DNA from: Saccoglossus kowalevskii
Taxonomy: Eukaryota; Hemichordata; Enteropneusta; Harrimaniidae
Direction of reading: 5' to 3'
Assembly: GCF_000003605.2 (NCBI RefSeq)
Contig: NW_003150784.1
Coordinates: 7,398 to 36,642 of the forward strand
Length of the DNA stretch: 29,245 nucleotides
A model generated the notes under the pieces. It saw nothing but the letters and a program-made list of their open reading frames with translations, searched no databases and was not told the DNA's origin. Positions 1 through 9,895 of this stretch are shown here, piece after piece. The position numbers and the translations under genes are program-made. Numbering within the stretch: the first letter of the stretch is position 1; each line of letters starts with the position of its first letter.

Positions 1-97
1 TCAGAGTAAGCCAGCGATAAAATACAAATTAAAACAGCACAAAATGTCTGTCGAAAATAATTCTAGCTATTAAAAATAATAAAAGTATTTTACAGTA
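1..97. repeat. 3' end of a MITE-like element (partial, diverged)
   Basis: The stretch ends in TTTTACAGTA and contains CCAGCGAT and TTCTAGCTATTAAAA. This matches in order the 3' half of the element at 23196-23407 (CCAGCGAATA, TTCCAGCTAAAA, TATTTTACAGTA). The 5' part is cut off by the window edge. It lies in an intron of PTPN9. The call rests on similarity seen by eye, with no target-site duplication visible on the left. Confidence 0.5.
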
Positions 98-620
98 AAC
101 TGTCACATGAACGTCTCGTTAAGAAATCAAGCTCAATCAGAGAATTCAAAACTTGTCTGTTAATATAACTTGTTTAGGAGGATTATTCATAATTATCTTG
201 AATACAGGTCACTTTAACATTAGCATACACTGCTGATGCCTTCAGTATATATATATATATGCGCATGCCATTCCTGATCTAATCCGGTTATCAGCTTATT
301 CGGACATTTAGGATTTACATGTACATCTGTGACTATTATCATTTTGATCTCAACTGATATCTGATATGCATCCAACCCATGCAGATCATAAACCTTTTTT
401 CAATCTGGCCTACAATACTGTGAACTGGTTTAATTTTTGCAAGAGTCAAATTTCCGCAAATTTTGGTGCATGTTTTACACATCCATTACACATGGAGTGA
501 CTTTTGCAACGTAATTTCTAGCTGCAACAATCAAGCGGTCTATTGTGTGTACATGTGGATTTGACCAGTGACTGTATAATTTTATTGTTATGCTAATTTT
601 CTGTTCTTGAATTCTTGAAG
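98..620 (+). other. PTPN9: PTPN9 intron, 3' part (start outside window)
   Basis: Non-coding sequence ends in the acceptor TTCTTGAAG at 612-620. It has a short (AT)n run near 247-260 and a possible decayed MITE piece near 414-475 (TACTGTGAACTGGTTTAATT, then CCGCAAATTTT). Otherwise I see nothing in it. Upstream PTPN9 exons coding the start of the CRAL-TRIO domain must lie before base 1. Confidence 0.7.
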
Positions 621-1225
621 GTTGTGTTGACAAACATCACTGATCTTCCTCAAGTTCTTCCGAAAGAGTCACTTCCCAAGCAAATGAATGGGCCTGTTTC
701 TGTGGATCACAAGGACTGGTTATCATCCTGTTATAATACGTACAAAAATAAAGAAAGTCGTGAAATGGAGGACTTGAGTGCTGATAACAGAGCTCTTATT
801 GCTAACGAGAGAGCAGCGTTGGCTGCCGCTCGAGTCGTATCAGCTTACTCTGACGAATCACCTCCCGAAATTCGACACAGTCGAGTTTTGGAGTCTGAGA
901 AAAATCACAAGGAGTTGGTGAACACTGCTGTGAGAAATGATGCAGATCCGCTTCTTGCTGATAGTTGCGATGAACCATCGGCGACCACAACAGCTGAAAT
1001 ACACACAGTTCCAGATCCCTCATATCCACATGTCCCACCACCGCCAGTGCCAAGGAAATTAAAGCCAGGGGTTCCATCAGATGAACCAATACATAAACCA
1101 GAAAGTGGTGGCATGACAGTAGATATGCTTATCAATCATTTGCAGTCAGTTAAGAAAAGTGGTATTTATAAAGAATATGCTAAAATTCGACTTGAACCAC
1201 CCACAGGAACATTCCAAGCTTCCAG
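621..1225 (+). CDS. PTPN9: PTPN9 exon A: end of CRAL-TRIO domain, linker, start of PTP domain
   Basis: A 605-nt exon bounded by TTGAAG|GTTGTG and TTCCAG|GTAGGA. It opens with [19 protein letters not shown], the typical CRAL-TRIO C-terminal segment before the final Trp (KDWL). A charged linker and PPPPVPRK follow, then the PTP N-terminal helix ([17 protein letters not shown]). It ends in phase 2. Reading through the donor meets TAG at 1227-1229 at once. Confidence 0.9.
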
Positions 1226-3574
1226 GTAGGAACCAGTTTTATGTATATTCCAAGTTTCCTGGTAGCAGCCAGTTTTGTGTACATTCCAAACTTACAGATA
1301 GGGACTAGTTAAGGTACATTGCAAGCCTACAGGTAGGGGCTAGTTAAGGTACATTGCAAGCCTACAGGTAGGGGCCAGTTAAGGTACATTGCAAGCTTCC
1401 AGATAGGGGCCAGTCTAAGGTACATTGCAAGCCTACAGGTAGGGTAGTCTAAGGTACATTGCAAGCCTACAGGTAGGGGCCAGTCTAAGGTACATTGCAA
1501 GCCTACAGGTAGGGGCCTAGTCTAAGGTAAATTGCAAGCCTACAGGTAGGGGCCAGTCTAAGGTACATTGCAAGCCTACAGGTAGGGGCCAGTCTAAGGT
1601 ACATTGCAAGCCTACAGGTAGGGACCAGTCTAAGGTACATTGCAAGCCTACAGGTAGGGGCCAGTCTAAGGTACATTGCAAGCCTACAGGTAGGGGCCAG
1701 TCTAAGGTACATTGCAAGCCTACAGGTAGGGGCCAGTCTAAGGTACATTGCAAGCTTTACAGATAGGGGCCAGTCTAAGGTAACATTGCAAGCCTACAGG
1801 TAGGGGCCAGTCTAAGGTAACATTGCAAGCCTACAGGATAGGGGCCAGTCTAAGGTACATTGCAAGCTTACAGATAGGGGAAAGTTTTATGTACATTTTA
1901 TGTACATTGCAAGCTTCCAGGTCAAGTGTGTGTCTTGTTGACCAATTCCCTAATAGTGCTGAGGCTTTGTTACATGTATTTTTACACGCTCTTCTTTGAT
2001 TTGTAGGTTGAAAGTCAATGCTGTTAAGAATCGCTACACTGATGTACCGAGCTATGATCATACACGTGTTCCTCTTAATTTTATTAACGGTGATCCCAAT
2101 AGTGATTACATCAATGCAAATTATATGGATGGATATAAACAGAAAAATGCATTTATCGCTGCACAAGGTGAGTCCTGTTCAAATGACATGCTGAACGACC
2201 TTGAACTTGATAACCCAAATTGTTTCTCACACAAGCCTTTAACTATTAACCATCTGACACATGCGTTCCATTGTCTTGTCTTGATAGGTCCATTACCAAA
2301 AACATTCGCAGACTACTGGCGAATGATCTGGGAACAAACAGTGCTGGTAATTGTCATGACAACCAGAACGGTGGAACGAGGACGTTTAAAGTGTGGACAA
2401 TACTGGCCAAATGAGGAGAATTCCACTGAAGTTTATGGGGATGTTTCGGTGATCAACAAAATGATAGAAAAGAAAAATGATTACACAATCAGCACGTTGC
2501 AAATGAGAAACAGTAAGGTAAGCATGATTTTGCACAACCCCTGTTTAAAATATAAAGATTCCTTTAACCGTAAAAACACTTTATGCTACTGACAATGTAA
2601 ATGTGAATAAATTTGGATCAGAGTCTGTAGGAAATGGGAAATTATATTGGGTAAAAAATCATCAAACACATGATAGTCGAATTGTTGGAAAATTTTCTAA
2701 ATTTTGGTAGAATAATGAATTCAGTCTTCAACTTCTTCATGTCTGTAGCTCATGGTGAAAAGTATGAAACTGAGCTATAACTGAATATCCAATTTATCAT
2801 GTATATTGTTATAACAATAATACTAGTAGCTCTTTATATAAAATCAAAGTTTGCTCTTAGAATATCCCAAGTCTTTTATTTGAAATTCAGCTTAATTTGT
2901 TTTGGGCATCAAGCAGATTACTGTATCATACAAACTAACATTAAGCAGTAAGTTGTCATGTTGTAATGTTTCCAACTCTGATATCTGTTTGTTAACTTCC
3001 AGACCGATGAAGTTCGTGATGTGACCCATTTCCAGTTCACGAGTTGGCCAGACTTTGGCGTACCCAGTTCTGCTGCGGCCATGTTAGATTTTTTGAGCGA
3101 AGTGAGATCTTACCAAGCACGTAATCTAAAGAGTCTGGGTGATCAGTGGCAAGGTCATACATTGGGTCCGCCCATCTTAGTTCATTGCAGCGCTGGCATA
3201 GGACGCACAGGTACGATTTACTACAAATGTTAGTTGGGCATTTCTAAAAAACAGGTTATGCCAATGGTCTTTTTTAATACGGTTGTAATTTTTTACAAAT
3301 GTTGGCAGATTATGTTGAATCTAAAGTCTTTTTTTTGTCTATAGGTACGTTTTGCACTCTGGATATCAGCTTAGCCAGACTTAATGACATTGGAACCATT
3401 GATGTTAAAACTACGGTTCAACGGATGAGAACACAGAGAGCATTCACAATCCAGACGCCTGACCAGTACGAGTTCTGTCATTTCGCTGTCATAGAATACG
3501 CTCAGAGGCAGGGAATTGTGGGAGAAATAGACTTTGTCAATTATGATGACACTGAGGACTCAGACAGTGATTAA
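621..3574 (+). CDS. PTPN9: PTPN9 / PTP-MEG2, CRAL-TRIO tyrosine phosphatase, 3' part
   Basis: This is a cytosolic tyrosine phosphatase. In vertebrates its SEC14-like CRAL-TRIO domain targets secretory vesicles and it controls vesicle fusion, NSF being a reported substrate. Five exons are visible: 621-1225, 2007-2167, 2288-2517, 3003-3210 and 3345-3574. They join in phase to 1434 nt, giving 477 residues plus the TAA stop. Counting from the first visible residue, 1-36 are the end of the CRAL-TRIO domain, about 37-165 are a linker with a PPPPVPRK stretch, and about 167-460 are the phosphatase domain. That domain contains [25 protein letters not shown], the WPD loop (SWPDFGVP, Asp349), the signature [10 protein letters not shown] (Cys394, Arg400) and the Q-loop IQTPDQY. 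All catalytic residues are present. The 45-residue Asp-Cys spacing matches what I recall for human PTPN9. The tail is acidic. The gene is incomplete only because the window begins inside it, and it is convergent with GBA2. Confidence 0.95.
1206..1925 (+). repeat. 36-bp minisatellite overlapping the PTPN9 exon A donor
   Basis: About 20 tandem units with a period of 35-38, mostly 36 bp. The consensus contains ACATTGCAAGCCTACAG followed by GTAGGGGCCAGTCTAAGGT. The first unit is the exon edge itself (ACATTCCAAGCTTCCAG|GTAGGAACCAG). The last clear unit (ACATTGCAAGCTTCCAGGTC) ends near 1925. About a dozen inner units keep CAG|GTAGG, a good splice-donor consensus, and a few have decayed to CAGATAGG. 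The 36-bp period keeps reverse-strand frames open, so reverse ORFs here are artefacts. Confidence 0.95.
2007..2167 (+). CDS. PTPN9: PTPN9 exon B: phosphotyrosine-recognition loop
   Basis: A 161-nt exon after TTTGTAG and before AAG|GTGAGT. It encodes [15 protein letters not shown] (pTyr loop) and [17 protein letters not shown], both diagnostic of classical PTPs and very close to PTPN9. It ends in phase 1 and joins GGT (Gly) across the next intron. Confidence 0.95.
2288..2517 (+). CDS. PTPN9: PTPN9 exon C: PTP core
   Basis: A 230-nt exon between TTGATAG and AAG|GTAAGC. It encodes [19 protein letters not shown] and KCGQYWP, the conserved PTP core strand and loop. It ends in phase 0. Confidence 0.95.
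2518..3002 (+). other. PTPN9: PTPN9 intron, no further feature
   Basis: AT-rich intron with donor GTAAGC and acceptor ACTTCCAG. I see no repeat or conserved block in it. Confidence 0.7.
3003..3210 (+). CDS. PTPN9: PTPN9 exon D: WPD loop and catalytic P-loop
   Basis: A 208-nt exon. The general-acid Asp of SWPDFGVP is at 3051-3053. The nucleophile Cys of [10 protein letters not shown] is at 3186-3188 and is followed by the phosphate-binding Arg. The exon ends in phase 1 at CACAG|GTACGA, exactly after the signature motif. Confidence 0.97.
3345..3574 (+). CDS. PTPN9: PTPN9 terminal coding exon: Q-loop and acidic tail
   Basis: A 230-nt exon after TCTATAG. It carries [18 protein letters not shown], the Q-loop with its conserved Gln, then an acidic C-terminus (DDTEDSDSD) and TAA at 3572-3574. 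The exon begins with GTACGT, itself donor-like, echoing the GTACGA donor 134 bp upstream. Confidence 0.95.
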
Positions 3575-4763
3575 AGTCACCCCACTAAGATTTCTCCACT
3601 CCTGCTGTGAAGTGGGTTAACCCAAAGACTATATTTTAAATGGAAAGTTGTGTTTTTATTACAGTGATGTACAGCCTACATGAACGCATAAAGGGGGCGC
3701 TGTTTCTGAAGCCCATCTTCACTACTTATGAATAAATATTTAAAATTAAACCTAATCTGGTACAAGAAATGTATGTTATATTATGAAAATATCCTTTTTC
3801 AGTATATGTTATTTTTAATATAAGCTTATATCACAACTTTGAACGAGAAAAAAAAACTCTTAAAATTAGGCATACAATATCCTCTATCAAATTCATTATA
3901 TGTCTGATTTGCAAGGTGCTTTTAACTTTAATTTATTTTGCTATATTTCTATATCAAATTTATTGTCAATAATTTTGTTTCTATCTACAATGCTTCTCAC
4001 CGAGGGAGTTATTTGTACATGTCTCTCTAGGTTACTTATAAATTTTGTGAAGCTGTCCCCCTAGGTGAATGTGATTTAGTCTTGGTATAGAATTTTGAAA
4101 ATGAGAACCATTTGTCTTTAGAAACGCAAAATAGAATAATTATCAAACAATTTAAGTATATGTGAAAAATTAACTTGAAGATATTTTTTTTGATTATTTA
4201 ATATAATTTTATATTACAAGAAGCGAATTTGCAAAAAATCATTAAAAAGCTTGCTGTTGTAATGTACACATTGTCAGTATTTATTCTTAACAAACTTTAT
4301 ACTAGTACATGTATATAGAAAAACTAGTTGTGTATTACATCTTAAAGATATCAATATTAACAGCATTTGCACACAAGTGGTCATCCTGAATTCATTGGCC
4401 ATTTGTTTTTTGAAAACTTGTGTTCATGTTATTTTTTTGTTTATTACCGTACACCTAATCCTAATCTTGGGATTAAAGCACTTTTTCCCATTGGATTATC
4501 AGAAGCAACAGCTTGTAGGAATGTTTAGTGGCTCATTCAGAATCAGATTACTTGTGGTGTTAATATCCTGTTTTTCATTGAATGTGAGATCCCACAATAT
4601 GCTTGAAATGTGAAAACAGGACAAACAAAGGTTATGGGGTATTTCCATGTGCTATGCACATCTGATGATGTATGTATGAGAAGAGAAAATATTGGAATGC
4701 ACTGTCTCGTATCATATGATCAAATAAGTCAATTCATGCTTTCAACAATTTTTAGCAAGGAAA
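3575..4763 (+). other. PTPN9: PTPN9 3' UTR and downstream DNA
   Basis: AT-rich DNA with no coding signal. AATAAA at 3731-3736, about 157 bp after the stop, is the first plausible polyadenylation signal. The hydrophobic open frame at 4377-4613 has no motif and looks like chance. Confidence 0.6.
3731..3736 (+). terminator. Candidate PTPN9 polyadenylation signal AATAAA
   Basis: The first canonical AATAAA after the stop. I did not establish a cleavage site, and other AATAAA hexamers lie further downstream (for example near 6102), so a longer 3' UTR is possible. Confidence 0.45.
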
Positions 4764-5772
4764 GTAGAACACTGCATATATTCTAGGTGTTAATTGAGTG
4801 GTGTATAGTGAGTGGAACACTGCATAGATTCTAGGTGTTCATTAAATGTTGTATAGTGATTGTAACACTGCATAGATTCTAGGTGTTAATTGAGTGGTGT
4901 ATAGTGAGTAGAACACTGCATAGATTCTTAGGTGTTAATTGAGTGGTGTATAGTGAGTGGAACACTGCATAGATTCTAGGTGTTAATTGAGTGGTGTATA
5001 GTGAGTAGAACACTGCATAGATTCTAGGTGTTAATTGAGTGGTGTATAGTGAGTGGAACACTGCATAGATTCTAGGTGTTAATTGAGTGGTGTATGGTGA
5101 GTGGAACACTGCATAGATTCTAGGTGTTAATTGAGTGGTGTATAGTGAGTGGAACACTGCATAGATTCTAGGTGTTAACTGAGTGGTGTATAGTGAGTGG
5201 AACACTGCATAGATTCTAGGTGTTAACTGAGTGGTGTATAGTGAGTGGAGCACTGCATAGATTCTAGGTGTTAATTGAGTGGTGTATAGTGGGTGGAACC
5301 CTGCATAGATTCTAGGTGTTAATTGAGTGGTGTATGATTCTAGGTGTTAATTGAGTGGAACACTGCATAGATTCTAGGTGTTAATTGAGTGGTGTATAGT
5401 GAGTGGAACACTACATAGTTTCTAGGTGTTAATTGAGTGGTGTATAGTGAGTGGAACACTGCATAGATTCTTGATGTTAATTGAGTGGTGTATAGTGAGT
5501 GGAACACTGCATAGATTCTAGGTGTTAATTGAGTGGTGTATAGTGAGTGGAACACTGCATAGATTCTTGGTGTTAATTGAGTGGTGTATAGTGAGTGGAA
5601 CACTGCATATATTCTAGGTGTTAATTGAGTGGTGTATAGTGAGTGGAACGCTGCATAGATTCTAGGTGTTAATTGAGTGGTGTATAGTGAGTGGAACACT
5701 GCATATATTCTAGGTGTTAATTGAGTGGTGTATAGTGAGTGGAACACTTCATAGAACACTGCATGGATTCTT
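4764..5772 (+). repeat. 48-bp minisatellite downstream of PTPN9
   Basis: About 20 tandem units with a 48-bp period. The unit begins GAACACTGCATAGATTCTAG and continues GTGTTAATTGAGTGGTGTAT, then AGTGAGTG. Copies are highly similar. One is truncated near 5330-5358, and variants such as GAGCACTG and GAACGCTG occur. Because 48 is a multiple of three, long open frames appear on the minus strand but are not genes. Each unit carries TAATTG, a homeodomain-type core. Confidence 0.97.
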
Positions 5773-6699
5773 GGCCACCTGCATTGCAGATTATTATTAA
5801 ACTCTCCTTACTTCTCGTAGTCAGACTCAACAGTGGTATTTATGACGGACACCACTATGCAGCTATTGAACAGATTGCTTAGCTGATACTATCTTGGTCA
5901 TCAGTTTCATTTACTTGACAGGGTCTATTTATTTGACGCACAGTTTTGAATTTCCCAATTTATTTTTCTAAATTCTTATTTTGTTCTGTATATTCGGTTA
6001 TATAACTACTTGTGTGTAAATGCTGGACTAAATGTATTATTTCATAGTTCCACCAAGTTTGAGAGATAAATTGGCACACAGTTTTTTCAGATGACTAAAC
6101 AATAAAGATATATTATATAAATGCACTGAGTGTTATACTTTTTAGACTACTAAATTTGCATGATGGTGTCTATCTGTTGCTCAATACATACACTGTTTTA
6201 TATTTTTAGACAACTAATAAGTGATTACATTTTTGTAACTATGCTATTTGTTGCTTGAAAGTAAGCCATATTGTTCAAATTTAAATATGGATAAAGTATA
6301 AAATAATTTTTCGATTTTTGATGTTGTTGCTTACTGCCAAATTTGATTTTAAGAAATCTAAAATGTGTTGTTTTTGCTTTTAAAGATACTTCATCTTATA
6401 TCTGTGCCAATATTACAGCAATAATTAGTGCACAGAATTAAGGGGAATTTTTTTTTTTGTGATGAAAACTGCTATGACATGCCCCTCTCTGCAGCACCTT
6501 CAGGTAATTTTGCAGCACTAATATTTGATGATGTCATTACTTTTTGTGTGTTCTCCAATGGCTCTCAGATACCATCGATTGATTGCTATAGCTTCTCTTA
6601 AGGGTTCCTCCTTTGTGCTATTTATCTTATAATTACATGGTATGTAAATGTATATAATATGTCAGCGTAATGCAACAGTGAAAGTAATATATTAAATAC
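5773..6699. other. Intergenic, no feature seen
   Basis: AT-rich DNA between the minisatellite and the 151-bp-offset duplication. I find no conserved reading frame, RNA gene or repeat. Confidence 0.6.
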
Positions 6700-6965
6700 A
6701 CCACATAGTAGTGTAAATGTATCACCAGTATACACATCAGTGAAAGAAAGTACTAGTTTGATACACCACAGTATTGTGAATGTATTACCAGTGAAAGCAG
6801 TGTAATAAATTACAGTGAAAATTTAGTATACATCTGTGATAGTGTAATATACCACATAGTAGTGTAAATGTATTACCAGTATACACATCAGTGAAAGAAA
6901 GTATTAGTTTGATACACCACAGTATTGTGAATATATTACCAGTGAAAGCAGTGTAATAAATTACA
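6700..6965. repeat. Direct duplication, 115 bp, offset 151 bp
   Basis: 6700-6814 recurs at 6851-6965 with few differences. Both copies run from CCACATAGTAGTGTAAATGT to GTGAAAGCAGTGTAATAAAT. The 36 bp between them also contains related GTGAAA/GTGTAAT words. It is intergenic and has no coding meaning that I can see. Confidence 0.9.
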
Positions 6966-8970
6966 CTAACAAAATATTTCTTTTCAGATATGTTTATTTC
7001 ATATTTCAATTTATTATTTTTCTATGACAGTTTGCGTCAAATTTGAACAAAAATATCTAAAACCTGCAGCAACTGAAAGCTTTTTATTCTAAGTTGTTGC
7101 ATAATGTTTTTTTAATTTAACTTATTCCAAATCTCCTTTTTTTCCCCCGACTATACTTCCATTTGTGAATTGCCATAGGCAAATTTATACTAGCTGCACA
7201 ATGTTTTTATTTTACACTAACACAAGTCAAACATCCTGCATGGAGATTTTTCCCATTGGTATATATGCAAAATATCACGTCTCAACCATTTAGTTCAGCA
7301 GCATATGGTACAATAATACACAATTTAATAATATTATCTTAGAGAAACTGCATGTTTAAATAAATTATTTCACACATAAATCAAAGTTGAATCTTTTTCA
7401 CAATTTAGCCAAAACAAGTCATTGTTAATGACATAGTCCCTGTTGGAATTACGGTAAGGGAAATGTTATTCATGCCAAAAATAAAGTAATATGGATCAAA
7501 AGCATAGTTAGTAATTGAGAGTGAATAATTGGCTGGGATAGTATCAACAGAAATAAGAATATATGACTCTTCCAAAATCCTATTATCAGACATATAGTAG
7601 TATGGTCAAAAGCAGTCAACCATCTTTGATTCGATTGTGAAACTAATTGTCGTGAACATATATTCTAACATATATAATTTGAAAAGAAAAAACAAACATG
7701 TCAGTGATACATTTTGAAAAAACAACATGGCTGCCAGTTGGTCATTTTGGATTCAAACACTAAATAAATCATCATGAACATATAGGTTTACCTGCAATAG
7801 GAGTAGATAAGAACTTCCACCAAGTTAAATGCATAAACAGCTCAATGTGCCTAACTCCAAGTGATTACTGTAACGTATTTTTGTTGTGGATTTTCACATG
7901 AACTCAAAACTCTTCTTTTGACTACTTACGAGTTTTCATGACTGCCAGTACCATATTTGTCACAATTATAGTTTGATTATAGTTCGCCTAAGGGATAAGA
8001 CTTCCAGTAGTCTCAAAATGAAATATGTAAACATGTCTGCAGGATATCTTCTTTTAACATTTTAGATTTTTTTTTCAGTATAAAACAATATAAATTTCCT
8101 ATATTTTTTAAAGCTTGTTCTGGATGTGATGTTTTACATATTTCATAGTGTGAATACAACTGTAAGCATTTACCATCTCAGTTTATTTGCATTTGCACTT
8201 TGATGTAAATTATCATACTAGACAATATCTAGACTGCAAACAGTTGGTTTATTTCATCTCTTTCTGTACAACTGTAATTCCGATGAACAATGACAACTTT
8301 TGAAATAAAATAAAATAATAGCTGTTGCATAATGCATGATAAATACAAATAACATGTCAATTTTGCTATTTTGTACACATAAAGTCAGTATGTACATATA
8401 TGTGTGCAATAAATGTACATTGTACTCATGAACTAATTTTATAAACTTATTCAGAATAAAATCTAATACTACATGTATATTCTATGTACAAGTTAAAAAA
8501 AAGAAAAGTAAAAATATTTAATTCAATGGTTTTATTTTCCCTCTAAAGATTGTTATGTAAGAAAAATGTTCAGTCCGATAATCACTTGGTTGAAGAATGT
8601 TGGTCAGTTTTTAAGGATTTATCAAGGTAACCAGTACAACAGTTTTAAGATCTATATTCAGTCTATACCATAACTCGACTCGATGTTTGCATAGTTTAGG
8701 CCTTGCATCAATGTGTAACTGAAGAGAGTGTGTATTTAATAATAAGAGCAAATTTATAATTAATTAACAATGGTATATAATAAACTTATTCGTATACATG
8801 CCGAATTTGGTTGAATTTCGTTAGTGGCTATATTACATCTACCTAAATGGATGGTTTGATTGGAAAAATTGAGGCTTGTTTCACTGTAAAATTGCATTTC
8901 ATAACTTATATTTGATGAGGATAAGTTGCACCATATATAGTGGCGATCGGTGAACTCTTTGTATTTATTA
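6966..8970. other. Intergenic, one possible diverged repeat pair
   Basis: AT-rich and without genes. The stretches near 7612-7668 and 7737-7791 align loosely (GTCAACCATCTTTGATTC against GTTGGTCATTTTGGATTC, both ending GAACATATA). They look like two diverged pieces of one dispersed repeat. I see nothing else. Confidence 0.45.
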
Positions 8971-9387
8971 TACAGTGACCCCTCGCTGAGTCGCAAGTGT
9001 TAGGATTCAAGCAAAAAAATGACTTATTACAACTTATCAAGACAGACAGACTGGATAACTTGAGATCAGAATGATGGAATGTTTAGATTGCAATGGGTTT
9101 TATATTATTAAATTAGTACCTGCCGAGAAACGTTTATAGTTGCGAGTTTCAACACTTTTTGTATCCCAGTTAATTGACAAGGTAATGGGTATTAAATGCA
9201 GATGACATTGTCATGGTTTGAAAAACATTGACTCTAATTGTCTCAAACTGACTAGCTAATACAAAATTAAATACATAATGCAAAGAAACATTAATTTTAG
9301 CTATTTTCCACTAAAATAGAATTTTTTGGGAGTCATTCAATCACCCGCAACTTAGTCAATATCACAACTTCGCGAGAGGTCACTGTA
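8971..9387. mobile_element. Non-autonomous pogo/Tigger-like DNA element with TA target site
   Basis: The left end TACAGTGACCCCTCGC (8971-8986) and right end GCGAGAGGTCACTGTA (9372-9387) are inverted repeats matching at 15 of 16 positions. The similarity continues further in (TGAGTCGCAAGTG against the complement of CACCCGCAACTTAG). The TA dinucleotides at both edges fit the TA duplication of the Tc1/mariner/pogo superfamily. The element is 417 bp with both TA copies. It has no transposase frame, so it would be a passive copy. Confidence 0.75.
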
Positions 9388-9706
9388 TCACCAATTTGCA
9401 AGACAGCTGACTGGGAATTTGACATCCTTTCTTCCCAGATTGACTAATAACTTAAAGGATTAAATATACTGATTGCACATGATTTGGAATTAAACTTGAA
9501 ATTTAAATCACATCCAAGATAAACATCTCTTAACCCCATCCCCCCTTTTTTAACTAACTTTTAGTTTTTTGCCTTAGGACTGACTCTCTATCCAATATAT
9601 AGCAATCATAAGTCACATGAATAAAAAACACCACATTGATTGGTTTATTAATGTTGCACATATTCAATTCATCCCCTGAGATCAAAACCAAAATATCTCG
9701 GTAATA
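9388..9706. other. GBA2: GBA2 3' UTR and downstream spacer
   Basis: Non-coding sequence following the GBA2 stop on the minus strand. It contains the candidate polyadenylation signal at 9644-9649. I see nothing else. Confidence 0.6.
9644..9649 (-). terminator. Candidate GBA2 polyadenylation signal
   Basis: TTTATT on the plus strand reads AATAAA on the GBA2 strand, 58 bp past the stop codon. This is the nearest canonical signal and would give a short 3' UTR. Confidence 0.55.
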
Positions 9707-9895
9707 CTATTGCAATTTATCAGTCCTCTCCACTGCATATTGCATAGCCCAAATAGCTAATGGACGCATATATCCCAATGACCGATAACAGTTGTTTGCG
9801 AAGTATGCCTCAGGTGTTTGAAATCCAAGACCACATCTCTCGTAACAAGTTTTATAGACCCCACTGGCAGTGGTAAATGCTTCTTCCAACAATCC
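9707..9895 (-). CDS. GBA2: GBA2 exon 16 (terminal)
   Basis: Acceptor ATTGTAG, then [17 protein letters not shown] and [20 protein letters not shown], closely matching the end of the GH116 domain. The stop TAG is at 9709-9707. The tail after WAMQYAVER is only a few residues, much shorter than in human. Confidence 0.95.
   Translation of the reverse strand, partial: GLLEEAFTTASGVYKTCYERCGLGFQTPEAYFANNCYRSLGYMRPLAIWAMQYAVERTDKLQ

Noticed and set aside
414-475. Possible fifth MITE copy
   Set aside because: Only the first 25 or so bases resemble element A and no right end was found, so it is not called as an element.
802-1135. Minus-strand ORFs opposite PTPN9 exon A
   Set aside because: Antisense shadows of a clearly coding plus-strand exon.
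1503-1753. Two long minus-strand ORFs of repeated peptide ([12 protein letters not shown] type)
   Set aside because: They lie wholly in the 36-bp minisatellite. A period divisible by three keeps frames open, and there is no gene signal.
4377-4613. Hydrophobic 78-aa ORF after PTPN9
   Set aside because: T-rich DNA reads as Leu/Ile/Phe; no gene structure around it.
4879-5759. Minus-strand ORFs with repeated LYTTQLTPRIYAVFHS
   Set aside because: By-product of the 48-bp tandem repeat, with no start context or homologue recognised.
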